From positions 1,116,001 to 1,180,000 of the forward strand of contig NZ_CP032317.1 of assembly GCF_003574965.1 (NCBI RefSeq): a stretch of 64,000 nt of DNA, written 5' to 3'. Source of the DNA: Hymenobacter oligotrophus (lineage in GTDB: Bacteria; Bacteroidota; Bacteroidia; Cytophagales; Hymenobacteraceae). The notes beneath the pieces are model-generated. The model was given only the letters and a program-made list of their open reading frames with translations, ran no database searches and was not told the origin of the DNA. The number at the start of each line of letters is the position of its first letter. The stretch's first letter is position 1. A program made the position numbers and the translations under genes. This document shows positions 34,353-43,265 of the stretch, piece by piece.

Positions 34353-36140
34353 TTAATCAATCTTGAGGACTGCCAGGAAGGCTTCTTGCGGAATTTCCAC
34401 GGAGCCCACTTGGCGCATCCGCTTCTTACCTTCCTTCTGCTTTTCGAGCAGCTTGCGCTTACGCGAAATGTCGCCGCCGTAACATTTGGCAATTACGTTT
34501 TTGCGCAAGGCTTTCACGGTTTCGCGGGCCACAATCTTCTGCCCGATGGCCGCCTGAATAGCAATTTCGAACATTTGGCGCGGCAGCAATTCCTTAAGCT
34601 TTTCGCAGAGGCGCTTGCCCCAGTCGTAGCTCTTGGAGCGGTGCACAATGGCCGACAGCGCGTCGACCTTCTCGCCGTTGAGCATCACGTCGAGCTTCAC
34701 CATGTCGGACTGGCGGAAGCCGATCAGCTCGTAGTCGAGCGAGGCGTAACCGCGCGAAATGGTTTTAAGCTTGTCGAAGAAGTCGAACACGATTTCCGAC
34801 AGCGGCAGCTCAAACGACAGCTCTACCCGCTCCGAAGTAAGGTACGACTGGCCTTTGATAATGCCGCGCTTTTCCATGCACAGCGTAATGATGGGCCCCA
34901 CGAACTCGGCCGCCGTGATAATCTGCGCCTTGATGTAGGGCTCCTCGATGTGCTTGATGAGGTTGGGCTCGGGCATTTCGCTCGGGGCCGATACCATTTT
35001 CAGCTCGTCGCGGTTGCTGATGACCTTGAACTGCACCGAGGGCACGGTGGTAATCACCGTCATGTTGAACTCGCGCTCCAGGCGCTCCTGCACAATTTCC
35101 ATGTGCAGCATACCTAGGAAACCGCAGCGGAAACCGAAGCCCAGCGCCGCGGAGGTTTCGGGCTCCCACACCAACGAGGCGTCGTTAAGCTGCAGCTTTT
35201 CCATGCAGGAGCGCAACTCTTCGTACTCGGTGGTATCAACGGGGTAAATGCCGGCGAATACCATGGGCTTTACGTCCTCGAAGCCCACAATCGCCTCTTG
35301 GGTTGGACGGGCTACGTGGGTGATGGTGTCGCCTACTTTTACTTCGCGAGCTTCCTTAATGCCCGAAATCAGGTAGCCTACATTGCCGGCCGACATTTCG
35401 CCGCGGGGCTCCTGGTTAAGCTTCAGCACCCCGATTTCGTCGGCGCCGTACTCCTTGCCCGTGGCCAGGAAGCGCAGCTTATCGCCCTTGCGCATGGTGC
35501 CGTTCTTGATGCGGAACAGCACTTCAATGCCGCGGTAGGAGTTGAAAACCGAGTCGAAAATAAGGGCCTGCAGGGGCGCTTCCGGGTCGCCCGAAGGGGC
35601 CGGAATGCGCTCTACAATGGCGTTCAGGATTTCCTCGATGCCGATGCCGGCCTTGCCCGAAGCGTGGATGATGTCCTCGTGCTTGCAGCCGATCAGGTCC
35701 ACGATTTCATCGGAAACCTCCTCCGGCATGGCGTGGGGCAGGTCGATCTTGTTCAGCACCGGAATGATTTCCAGATCGGCCCCGATGGCGAGGTACAGGT
35801 TGGAAATGGTTTGGGCTTCGATGCCTTGCGAGGCGTCGACGATCAGCAGGGCGCCTTCGCAGGCGGCAATGGAGCGCGACACTTCGTAGCTGAAGTCGAC
35901 GTGGCCGGGAGTATCAATTAGGTTGAGCGTATACATTTCCCCTTTGTAGGGGAATTGCATCTGGATGGCGTGGCTCTTGATGGTGATGCCCCGCTCCCGC
36001 TCCAGGTCCATGTTGTCGAGCAGCTGCGCCTGCATCTCGCGCTGACTCACCGTGCTGGTAAATTCCAGCAGGCGGTCGGCCAGCGTGCTTTTGCCGTGGT
36101 CGATGTGGGCGATGATGCAGAAATTGCGAATGTTCTTCAC
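34353..36140 (-). CDS. lepA: Elongation factor 4 (back-translocating GTPase)
   Basis: The 595-residue translational GTPase has P-loop [16 protein letters not shown], the G2/G3 region [15 protein letters not shown], the G4 motif NKIDLP, and the LepA-specific C-terminal domain ending [13 protein letters not shown]. The start is GTG 36140 ([15 protein letters not shown]). Length and order match the family. It is monocistronic with its own terminator. Confidence 0.97.
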   Translation of the reverse strand: MKNIRNFCIIAHIDHGKSTLADRLLEFTSTVSQREMQAQLLDNMDLERERGITIKSHAIQMQFPYKGEMYTLNLIDTPGHVDFSYEVSRSIAACEGALLIVDASQGIEAQTISNLYLAIGADLEIIPVLNKIDLPHAMPEEVSDEIVDLIGCKHEDIIHASGKAGIGIEEILNAIVERIPAPSGDPEAPLQALIFDSVFNSYRGIEVLFRIKNGTMRKGDKLRFLATGKEYGADEIGVLKLNQEPRGEMSAGNVGYLISGIKEAREVKVGDTITHVARPTQEAIVGFEDVKPMVFAGIYPVDTTEYEELRSCMEKLQLNDASLVWEPETSAALGFGFRCGFLGMLHMEIVQERLEREFNMTVITTVPSVQFKVISNRDELKMVSAPSEMPEPNLIKHIEEPYIKAQIITAAEFVGPIITLCMEKRGIIKGQSYLTSERVELSFELPLSEIVFDFFDKLKTISRGYASLDYELIGFRQSDMVKLDVMLNGEKVDALSAIVHRSKSYDWGKRLCEKLKELLPRQMFEIAIQAAIGQKIVARETVKALRKNVIAKCYGGDISRKRKLLEKQKEGKKRMRQVGSVEIPQEAFLAVLKID

Positions 36141-36385
36141 TCGGCTTTAAATAAGGCTTTATGCAACCGCGAAGGTAGCGCTTTGAGGCCGCAATTGCTA
36201 CGGAATGCCCCAACTAGGCCCTGGGCTGCCTGAGGGCAACCGCGTGGTACGGGCCAGAGTTCCGCATAATTGCCGTGATGCAATATTCGGGTGCCAGGGT
36301 GCGCCGAAATGCAAAAATCCATTTCGCCTTACCGCACGCAACCTTTTGGCGTGCGCCGTCACTCTTGGCAAAAACATTCCGCTGT

Positions 36386-37252
36386 ATGCTTGGCCGTTCG
36401 ATTTTGTTTGCAACCCTCCTAGGTGCCGCCATGCCCGCGCAGGCCCAGCAACTCGGGGGCCGGGTAGTGGCCGCGGCGTCGGGCCATGGCGTGGCATTTG
36501 CCACTGTTGGCGTAAAAGGCAAAGCCGTGGGCACCACCACCGACGCGGCGGGTCATTTTGCCCTGAAAACCCCAGCCGACATTGCCGACGCCGATTCGGT
36601 TATAATCTCCTGCATTGGCTACCACTCGTGCCGTACCACTGTGCAGGCCTTGCGCAACCGCTCCCAAGCGTGGGAGTTGGCGCCGCTAACCCAGCCGTTG
36701 CCGGAGGTTCGGGTAAAGCACGGCCGCGTACGCCCCGCCACGTTGGGCGGCAAAATGGAAAGCGGCATGGCCCACTGGAGCACCGCCACCCGCGACATTG
36801 GCGCGCTGGCCGACGACGAGCGCGGCTGGGAAGTGGCCACCGTGCTACCGGTGCGGCGCAACAGCTACATCGACGGCTTTCATTTTTACCTCGAGCAAAA
36901 CGAGTTTAAGCTCGTGCGCCTGCGCTTTATGCTTTACGAGGTAGTCGGCGGCAAACCCACCAAACCGCTCCTGACGCAGGACGTGCAGTTTACCGTGCCC
37001 AGCGCCCAAACCGGTTGGGCCAGTGTTGATTTGCGGCCCTACAACGTGCAGCTGCGCAAAGGCCAAACCGTAGCGGCCGGCATACAGTGGCTGCAGGGCG
37101 AAAAACTGACGCCCGCAAGCACCAAGTTTGGCGGGCCGGGCGCGTTTCCGTCGGCCCTACACCGGGCCGTGGTGCGCGACAAAAGCGAGGCCACGTGGCA
37201 CTCCTTTCCCATCAATGCCAGCATGTATTTGGCCGTGCAGGAATACGAGTAG
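36386..37252 (+). CDS. Exported carboxypeptidase-regulatory-like domain protein A
   Basis: The 288-residue product has a signal peptide (MLGRSILFATLLGAAMPAQA), then a CarboxypepD_reg-like beta domain (GRVVAAASGHGVAFATVGVKG ... GTTTDAAGHFAL) to about residue 95. A C-terminal domain of about 180 residues (DERGWEVATVLP, YIDGFHFYLEQNEFKLVRLRF, WASVDLRPYNVQLRKG) is shared with the next gene. It lacks a TonB-dependent barrel. ATG 36386 is chosen over 36275 for the signal peptide. Function unknown; envelope location inferred. Confidence 0.8.
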   Translation: MLGRSILFATLLGAAMPAQAQQLGGRVVAAASGHGVAFATVGVKGKAVGTTTDAAGHFALKTPADIADADSVIISCIGYHSCRTTVQALRNRSQAWELAPLTQPLPEVRVKHGRVRPATLGGKMESGMAHWSTATRDIGALADDERGWEVATVLPVRRNSYIDGFHFYLEQNEFKLVRLRFMLYEVVGGKPTKPLLTQDVQFTVPSAQTGWASVDLRPYNVQLRKGQTVAAGIQWLQGEKLTPASTKFGGPGAFPSALHRAVVRDKSEATWHSFPINASMYLAVQEYE

Positions 37253-37303
37253 GCCCGCCCCACTATTTTTCGGCGCCGCCGCTTAGGGCCGCGCCCCGGC
37301 GGG

Positions 37304-37311
37304 TAACTTTG
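37304..37311 (+). promoter_or_regulatory. Candidate -7 element of gene B
   Basis: TAACTTTG matches TAnnTTTG and lies 70 bp before ATG 37381. The inverted repeat at 37311-37363 begins at its last base, so the transcript would start within a hairpin. Confidence 0.45.
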
Positions 37312-37363
37312 CCCTAGGTGGCGCCTGGCCTGCTTACGTGGCGGGCCAGGCGCCACCTAGGGC
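37311..37363. repeat. Perfect 20-bp inverted repeat with CCTAGG at each outer end
   Basis: Arms 37311-37330 and 37344-37363 are exact reverse complements (GCCCTAGGTGGCGCCTGGCC) separated by 13 bp. There is no T tract after the right arm, so it is not a typical terminator. It lies between the two tandem carboxypeptidase-regulatory-like genes, in the presumed 5' leader of the second. Confidence 0.8.
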
Positions 37364-37380
37364 TTACACCAACCAAGCCA

Positions 37381-38238
37381 ATGAATCTGAGGCTGCTTGC
37401 CACCTTATTCCTAGGTGTTTTACCGCTGATGGCCCAAGGGCAGCAAGAGCCTCTCGAAGGCCAGGTGTTAAACGCGCACACCGGCCTGCCCGTGCCGTTT
37501 GCCACCCTGGGCGTGCCGCGCCGCGGCCTTGGCACGGTGGCCGACGAGCAAGGCCGCTACCTGCTGCGCCTGCCCGCCGATTTTCGCGACACGGTGGTGG
37601 TTACTAGCGTAGGGTTTACCCGCGCGTTGTTACTGCCCGCCCAGCTTGCATCTGGCCAACGCGTGGTGCGGCTCGCGCCGCAAGAGCAAACCCTCGCGAA
37701 CGTAGTAGTGGCGCACCGCCGGGTAAAGCCCGCTACCCTAGGTCGGAAAAGCGCCAAGGGCGACGTGCGGTGGGTGGCAGGCTCGAGCGGCAAGAACACC
37801 GTCGACGATGAATGGGGCTGGGAGCTTGGGGCGGTGCTGCACCCCGCCAAGCCCGCCGTGCTGGAGCAGTTTCACGTGTACCTGCACGACAACAATTACG
37901 AGCTGCTGCGCTTCCGCCTGAACCTGTACGCCTACGAACAAGGCAAACCCGGCAAAGCCCTGCTGCAGCAGGATGTACAGCTGAAAGTATGGCCCAAGCA
38001 AAAAGGGTGGCTTACGGTTGATCTGCGCTCCTACCACATCAACCTTGCGGCACAACCCGTAGCGGCTACCATTCAGTGGCTGCAAAGCGAAACCGCCGAA
38101 CCGCAGAAGAAATACTTTTCGGTACCGGTAAAGCGCGAAGCCAAGCAGGTGATGCTGGAGCGCGAAAACAGCGAAGCCGCCTGGACGATTCATGCCTTGC
38201 AGCCCAGCCTGTACTTTGAGCTGCTGATGGAAGAGTAG
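37381..38238 (+). CDS. Exported carboxypeptidase-regulatory-like domain protein B
   Basis: The 285-residue product is a tandem paralogue of 36386-37252: signal peptide (MNLRLLATLFLGVLPLMAQG), CarboxypepD_reg-like domain (GQVLNAHTGLPVPFATLGVP), then the shared C-terminal domain with EWGWELGAVLHP, VLEQFHVYLHDNNYELLRFRL and WLTVDLRSYHINLAAQPV. Both contain a RVxPATLG(G/R)K linker. The pair likely acts in the envelope; no surface barrel is present. It converges with the PPTase gene with a 2-bp gap. Confidence 0.8.
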   Translation: MNLRLLATLFLGVLPLMAQGQQEPLEGQVLNAHTGLPVPFATLGVPRRGLGTVADEQGRYLLRLPADFRDTVVVTSVGFTRALLLPAQLASGQRVVRLAPQEQTLANVVVAHRRVKPATLGRKSAKGDVRWVAGSSGKNTVDDEWGWELGAVLHPAKPAVLEQFHVYLHDNNYELLRFRLNLYAYEQGKPGKALLQQDVQLKVWPKQKGWLTVDLRSYHINLAAQPVAATIQWLQSETAEPQKKYFSVPVKREAKQVMLERENSEAAWTIHALQPSLYFELLMEE

Positions 38239-38240
38239 CC

Positions 38241-39026
38241 CTACCCCGCTGCTATATCCAGCAAGCTCGCGTCGACATCTACAAATAGCGGCGGATGGTT
38301 TGCCCACGCGGCCGTCTCGTGCGCTACCGCTGCCGCGTAGCCGGGTGCCGCCGCAAACGAATGTACGGCCCAATTGCGCCCCGCAAAGCCGGGCGAAGGC
38401 GGCAAAACCTGCGCACCATCGAGGCTTGGCAGGTGGGGCCAATGTGCGTCGATGCCGGTACCAACGGCCTTCGCCAAGGCTTCTTTGCGCGTCCAGAGTT
38501 TGCCGAATGCCTCGGCAGGCACGTCGGCTTGTTGCAACCAGGCGTATTCGGCCGGCGCAAAGCTGCGTTGGGCCACGGCCCGGCAGTGCGGGTCGTAGTC
38601 CGCGATTTGCTCCACGTCGATGCCAACAGGCCCGGGCGCCAAGGCCACCAGCACGTACTCGCCCGAGTGCGCCACGTTGAAGTGTTGCCCCTCTTGGCTT
38701 TGCTGCAGCATTGGTTTGCCGGCCCTAGGTGCCAGGGCCACGCCCCGCGCTGGCAGGCCCAGGCAATGGGCCAACAGCAGCCGGAGCAGGCCGCGCCCCA
38801 CTACAAACCGGGCTGCATCGGGAGCTTGCCGGTAGCGCTGCGCCCGGGCCCGCTCGTCGGGCGACAGCACTGCCTCCCAGGCGGGCAAGTGCGGGTGCAC
38901 AGCAGCCATCGACGCCCGAAAGACCACCAACCCAACTGGCCAGCCTGGCCCGGGGCGGTACGTTGTGGGCTGCCACACCGGTGGCGGCCAGGTGCCGCAG
39001 CAAACCTGGGGCGCGTGGCTTAGCAC
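38241..39026 (-). CDS. 4'-phosphopantetheinyl transferase (Sfp type)
   Basis: The 261-residue enzyme transfers phosphopantetheine from CoA to carrier-protein Ser. Motifs are GKPMLQQSQEGQHFNVAHSG (P1/P2 region), GIDVEQI with Mg-binding acids, and FGKLWTRKEALAKAVGTGI. Sfp-type length suits activation of peptide-synthetase carrier domains. The likely start is GTG 39026, overlapping the last 7 bp of the adjacent synthetase gene, so translation is coupled and the carrier domain of that protein is the obvious target. Confidence 0.92.
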   Translation of the reverse strand: MLSHAPQVCCGTWPPPVWQPTTYRPGPGWPVGLVVFRASMAAVHPHLPAWEAVLSPDERARAQRYRQAPDAARFVVGRGLLRLLLAHCLGLPARGVALAPRAGKPMLQQSQEGQHFNVAHSGEYVLVALAPGPVGIDVEQIADYDPHCRAVAQRSFAPAEYAWLQQADVPAEAFGKLWTRKEALAKAVGTGIDAHWPHLPSLDGAQVLPPSPGFAGRNWAVHSFAAAPGYAAAVAHETAAWANHPPLFVDVDASLLDIAAG

Positions 39027-41620
39027 AGCACGGCCTCGGCGGGTGCAGGCACGGCAGCCAGTTGCCGCTTGCCCAGGGCCAGGTCCATCACTTTGGCAAA
39101 CTCCAAGTGATTAGGCGGTAACAACATACCCTCGTGGTCGCCGCTTACCTCGTGCATGCGCACGCCGCGGCGGGAATACGGTTGCCAGCCGTAGTATCTG
39201 GGCTCGAACACCACATGAATGCGGTTTCGGGCCTTAATCACGTCGATTACGCCATCGTAAGGCTTGGGCTGGTACCGATCCCAGGCCTGGTCGTTCTGGG
39301 CCCAAATAGCATGAAAACGCTCAACCTCCGTTTCGGGGTGGTTGCTGGGCAATTGCCCTGCCACTCGCTGCATCAGCCACTTGGCGTAGGCGCCGTAATG
39401 CTGGCACGCAGCCAACGGGTAGCGCCAAAAGGAGCGTGCTACCCAGCGCAACCGGTGCCACTGGCGCTCCAAGCGGGCCCAGAAAGGCGGCGGCGCTAGC
39501 GTTTTGGGCGCATCGGCCTCGCAGTCGATAACGGCCAGCAGCACCACTTCTTTGCCCAAAGCGCGCAATTGGTGAGCCATTTCGAACGCTACCATGCCGC
39601 CAAACGAGTACCCTGCCAAGGCGTATGGGCCAGTGGGGTTGTGCTCGAGCAACTCGGCCACGTAGGCCGTAGCCATTTCCTCAATGGTGTCGGGTGGGCT
39701 AGTTACGCCGTCGAGCCCAATCGCCTGCAGGCCATACACCGGCTGATCGGGGGGCATAGCTAGCGCGAAGTGCCGGAAAATCACCACGTTCAGGCCCATG
39801 CCGTGCACCACGTACAGCGGGGGCTTATCCCCATGGGGCTGCAGCGGCACCAAGGAGCGCCAAGGGCCCGCGTGGGCCTGGGCATCGAGGACGCGGGCCA
39901 ACTGGCGGGGCGTGGGAGCCTCGAACAAGGCCGATAGCGGCAGCCGGTACCCGGTTGCAGTTTCCACTTGCACCATGGCTTTCAGGGCCAGCAGGGAGTT
40001 GCCACCTAAATCGAAAAAGTTGTCATCGAGGGCCACAGCGGGCAACCGCAGCACGTGCGCCCACGCCTGGCAGATGGCTATTTCGCTGGCGCTGCCCACC
40101 ACCTGCTGGGGCACCTGCGCGGGTTGGGAAGCCTCGGGTTTGGGCAGGGCCTTTCGGTTTACTTTGCCGCTCGAGGTGGTGGGCAACTGCGGCAACCAAA
40201 CGTACGCGGCGGGATGCATAAAATCGGGCAGGTGTTGCTTGAGCGCAGCGCGCACGGCGGCCAACGCGGGTGGCGCCTTGGCTTCGGCGGGCACCAGGTA
40301 GGCCACCAGCTGCTTTTGGCCTGGCTCCTCTTCCAAGGCTACCACTACGGCCTGGCTAATGCCCGGCACTTGGCTTAGCCGCGCTTCTATTTCCCCTACC
40401 TCCACGCGGTTGCCCCTGATTTTTACTTGCCCGTCGGTACGCCCTAGGTATTCCAGGTTGCCGTCGGGCAGGCAGCGCACTAGGTCGCCGCTGCGGTAGC
40501 GGCGCTGGCCAGGGGCGCCCCCAAATTTGGCGGCCGTCAGTTCGGGGTCGTTCAGGTAGCCATCGGCTACGCCGGCCCCGCCAATGTACAGCTCGCCCAC
40601 CGTGCCGGGCGGCACCGGCTGGCCCTCCTCGTCGAGAATGTCGAAGGTTACGTTATCGATGGCGCGGCCAATGGGCGGCAACCGCGGCCACTGAGCGGGC
40701 GGCCCTTGCAGTTGGTAGCACGAGGCCGAAATGCTGGTTTCGGTGGGGCCGTATTGGTTGTAGAAGTCGCAGCCGGGCAAGGCGTTAAAAAACCGCTCGA
40801 TTTGAGGAGTGATTTTTAATTGCTCACCCCCGGTTAATACTTCGTGCAGGCAAGTCGGGTAAAACTGCTCGGCCTCGGCCGCTTCGGCCAGGTACTGCAA
40901 GACCACGCAAGGCATATCGGCGCGCCGGATGCAGGCCTGCTCCAAAAAACGAAGCAGCCGCGGGGGGTCGAGGCGCAACTCATCGTCGACGAGCACGAGC
41001 GTGCCAGCGGTATGGAAGGCGAGAAAAATCTCTTGTACCGAGGCATCGAACGTGAGGGGCGCAAAACACAGCACCGCACTGCCTCGCTGCACCTTGGTGT
41101 TGCGCGCCTGCCACAAAATCAGGTTTACTACGCCGGCGTGGCCCACGCATACGCCTTTGGGCTTGCCCGTAGAGCCCGAAGTATATATCACATAGGCCCA
41201 ATGGGTGGCGGGCACAATGGGCGCCGCATTCGGCACAGCTTCTGAATCTGCATCTACGCATGCAAGCCCGAGCGACGCAAAAAAGGGGGCGTCTTGCCCG
41301 AGGGCAACGCAGGCCTGCACTTGCGTGTCGGCAATCATTTGCTGCAACCGCTGGGTGGGGTAGCCCGGGTCGAGGGGCAAATACGCCTTGCCCGCTTTCA
41401 GGATGGCCAGCATGCCCACAATGCTTTTCAGGCTGCGCCGGGTACTCAGGCCGATGAAAACGTCATCGGGGTACAAGCGAACAATGCTGCGGGCCAACGC
41501 GTCGGCCTGCTCGTTGAGTTCGTGGTAGGTTAACGCTTGGTTTCCGAACCGCACGGCGCACTCGTCCGGAAACGCCTGCGCTTGTTGTTCGAATAAGTTA
41601 TGGATCAACATAAATGGCAA
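39020..41620 (-). CDS. Single-module nonribosomal peptide synthetase, A-T-TE
   Basis: The 866-residue enzyme has an adenylation domain (about 1-495), a carrier domain (about 510-580, Ser542 in DNFFDLGGNSLLAL) and a thioesterase (about 600-860, GYSFGG with Ser672, late His in SGDHEG). There is no condensation, epimerisation or oxidase domain. Core motifs include YTSGSTGKPKG, YGPTETS, YRSGDL and SSGKVNRKAL (Lys486). Aligning to GrsA by eye, the specificity code reads D192 A193 Q196 D235 L262 G264 Q289 I297 S298 K486, near published Gln/Glu codes; the intact D192 argues for an alpha-amino acid. It pairs with the PPTase gene. The product is unknown. Start 41620 or the ATG three codons later. Confidence 0.93.
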   Translation of the reverse strand: MPFMLIHNLFEQQAQAFPDECAVRFGNQALTYHELNEQADALARSIVRLYPDDVFIGLSTRRSLKSIVGMLAILKAGKAYLPLDPGYPTQRLQQMIADTQVQACVALGQDAPFFASLGLACVDADSEAVPNAAPIVPATHWAYVIYTSGSTGKPKGVCVGHAGVVNLILWQARNTKVQRGSAVLCFAPLTFDASVQEIFLAFHTAGTLVLVDDELRLDPPRLLRFLEQACIRRADMPCVVLQYLAEAAEAEQFYPTCLHEVLTGGEQLKITPQIERFFNALPGCDFYNQYGPTETSISASCYQLQGPPAQWPRLPPIGRAIDNVTFDILDEEGQPVPPGTVGELYIGGAGVADGYLNDPELTAAKFGGAPGQRRYRSGDLVRCLPDGNLEYLGRTDGQVKIRGNRVEVGEIEARLSQVPGISQAVVVALEEEPGQKQLVAYLVPAEAKAPPALAAVRAALKQHLPDFMHPAAYVWLPQLPTTSSGKVNRKALPKPEASQPAQVPQQVVGSASEIAICQAWAHVLRLPAVALDDNFFDLGGNSLLALKAMVQVETATGYRLPLSALFEAPTPRQLARVLDAQAHAGPWRSLVPLQPHGDKPPLYVVHGMGLNVVIFRHFALAMPPDQPVYGLQAIGLDGVTSPPDTIEEMATAYVAELLEHNPTGPYALAGYSFGGMVAFEMAHQLRALGKEVVLLAVIDCEADAPKTLAPPPFWARLERQWHRLRWVARSFWRYPLAACQHYGAYAKWLMQRVAGQLPSNHPETEVERFHAIWAQNDQAWDRYQPKPYDGVIDVIKARNRIHVVFEPRYYGWQPYSRRGVRMHEVSGDHEGMLLPPNHLEFAKVMDLALGKRQLAAVPAPAEAVLC

Positions 41621-41992
41621 AAACCACCCAATGAAAGTCCCCCTCAGGGATTAAGTGAGTTTGGGTTTTAAGATATATACCTCTTGCTTTTAAACAATGT
41701 TCTTCTTGGTTAAATCTACCATAAAATTATACTCTAGGTGCCGGGGCTGCTGGCAACTGCCAGGAGGTTGCGCGGCTGTGTTAGCCCGCAGAGGGCGCGG
41801 AGGTTGGCGCAGAAGGCGCTGAGCACTTGCGCCCGCTGCGTTTCTTTGGCAGTTGGTAACGTTGTTCGGCGCCATCGGTGGGCCTAGGTGCACCGCCGCT
41901 GCGGGTGCAGCTGCCACCTAGGGATGCCGCCGCCGTGGCCCGGCCGATTGCCAATGCTGGCCAACCCTGCCTTTTCCGCGTATCTTTAGCCT
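41621..41992. other. Divergent intergenic region with inverted CCTAGG pair
   Basis: This 372-bp spacer has no gene. It has an AT-rich synthetase promoter side (41660-41740), a degenerate CGCAGAGGGCGC-type repeat (41786-41825) and two CCTAGG copies (41883, 41917) embedded in CCTAGGTGCA ... GCCACCTAGG, i.e. facing each other across 28 bp. A TATCTTTA word at 41981-41988 sits directly before the Uma2 ATG. Confidence 0.5.
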
Positions 41993-42595
41993 ATGCGTAT
42001 TTCCTTGGAACATGGTGGCATTCTGCTGGGCGGCTCCTACCTGGGCCGCATGACCGACGACGAGTTCTTCGACTTCTGTCAGCAGCACCCCGACCTGCGC
42101 ATCGAGCGCACCGCCCACCACGAAATTTTGCTTATGTCGCCCACCGGCAGCCGCTCCGGCAAACGCAACGCCCGCCTGAATGGGCAGCTTTATTCCTGGT
42201 TTATCCAACATGCCGAGCTCGGTGAAATATTCGACTCGAACACGGGCTTCACCCTGCCCGATACGTCCATCCTCTCGCCCGATGCTTCCTGGGTATCGGC
42301 CGCCAAGTGGAACGCCCTCACGCCGGGGCAACAGGACAAGTTTGCGCCCGTGTGCCCGGAGTTTGTAGTGGAGCTGAAGTCGAAAACGGACGTGCTGAAA
42401 GATCTGCAAGCCAAAATGCACGACTGGCTGCGCAACGGCGCCCAACTGGCCTGGCTGCTCGACCCCGACACGGAAACGGCCTATATCTACCGCCCCGGCC
42501 AGCCCGCGCCCGAAACCGTGCAGGGCTTCGATAACGAGTTGTCCGGCGAGGCGGTGCTGCCCGGCTTCCGGCTGCGGCTGGCGGAGCTGCGGTAG
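41993..42595 (+). CDS. Uma2 family (DUF820) restriction-endonuclease-like protein
   Basis: The 200-residue protein belongs to the PD-(D/E)XK-fold Uma2 family. DTSILSPDASWVSAAKW and VCPEFVVELKSKTDVLKDLQAKMHDWLRNGAQLAWLLDP give the Asp, Glu-x-Lys and the helix expected of the family; RSGKRNARLNGQLYSWF is also typical. Uma2 proteins are abundant in Bacteroidota and cyanobacteria; their biological role is not settled. A possible promoter word ends 4 bp before the ATG, so the mRNA may be leaderless. Confidence 0.9.
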   Translation: MRISLEHGGILLGGSYLGRMTDDEFFDFCQQHPDLRIERTAHHEILLMSPTGSRSGKRNARLNGQLYSWFIQHAELGEIFDSNTGFTLPDTSILSPDASWVSAAKWNALTPGQQDKFAPVCPEFVVELKSKTDVLKDLQAKMHDWLRNGAQLAWLLDPDTETAYIYRPGQPAPETVQGFDNELSGEAVLPGFRLRLAELR

Positions 42596-42610
42596 ATTAG
42601 GGATATATTC

Positions 42611-43165
42611 GTGTGTTCTTTATCAACCTTTCAAGCACCCGTTTATCCGTTGTCAATCCGCATTATAAAAGGTCCTGTAACTGGCTTAAGCTTCGCTGCG
42701 CCTCTTGCCACCTTATTTGTCTCAAGCTTATTAAGCAACAGGCCATTGTTATCCGTTGGCATTGCCTTGGCCTGCTTTGGCGCGACTCGGCTTGTGCAAT
42801 CGGGCTTCGAAATAGACCAAGCCCGCAGGCTTCAGCGCACCTGCATTATTGTATTGGGCCATTCTTTGGGGCGCTGGAAATCGCTCGTATCAATCGTAGG
42901 TATTACGCTGAAGCATTTCACTTCTGCTCAGCATAACAACACCCCTTCATCAAGTAGCTGGGGTATTTGGAATGATGCATACCGGGTCAAACAGGAAGTT
43001 GTCGTAATGCTATCCATTGCTCATTCCAACACGGGCATTATTGTCAAGACCCTCCCTTTGGGCGAGCTACAGGCAACCCAAACATTTGCAGCGGGTTTGG
43101 CAGAGCAGTTAGGCATCCCACTGAATGTGTATTTACCAACTTCTTTAACAACCAAGGATCGGTAA
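42611..43165 (+). CDS. Hypothetical protein with a membrane segment
   Basis: The frame encodes up to 184 residues from GTG 42611; a later TTG (42649) is an equally plausible start. A hydrophobic stretch (LLSVGIALACFGATRL) precedes SGFEIDQARRLQRTC and a beta-rich half with VVVMLSIAHSNTGIIVKTLP. The arrangement (membrane helix, FEID segment, cytoplasmic PH-like sheet) resembles small Bacteroidota proteins I have seen but cannot name. Codon use is more AT-rich than its neighbours. A terminator follows the stop. Confidence 0.6.
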   Translation: MCSLSTFQAPVYPLSIRIIKGPVTGLSFAAPLATLFVSSLLSNRPLLSVGIALACFGATRLVQSGFEIDQARRLQRTCIIVLGHSLGRWKSLVSIVGITLKHFTSAQHNNTPSSSSWGIWNDAYRVKQEVVVMLSIAHSNTGIIVKTLPLGELQATQTFAAGLAEQLGIPLNVYLPTSLTTKDR

Positions 43166-43192
43166 TTTTTGGCTACCTGCCTAACACCCGTT

Positions 43193-43224
43193 AGCCCCGG
43201 ACGCTACCCCCGCCGGGGCTTTTT
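43193..43224 (+). terminator. Intrinsic terminator
   Basis: AGCCCCGG and CCGGGGCT form a stem around a 12-base loop, followed by TTTT, between the hypothetical gene and icmF. Confidence 0.75.
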
Positions 43225-43265
43225 CGTACTTTAGCCCTCCATTTCCCACTCGTCCGGATTCTACC

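Noticed and set aside
39020-41620. Indigoidine-type synthetase (Gln-using A-Ox-T-TE)
   Set aside because: The A8-A9 region has no inserted oxidase domain; the A domain runs from GRTDGQVKIRGNRVE to SSGKVNRKAL without extra sequence.
39020-41620. Aryl-pyruvate A-T-TE (quinone/furanone synthetase)
   Set aside because: The Asp that binds the alpha-amino group is present (FDASVQE, D192), arguing for an amino acid.
41786-41825. Degenerate CGCAGAGGGCGC-type repeat as a functional element
   Set aside because: It resembles a common dispersed repeat but only one imperfect copy is visible, too little to support a claim.
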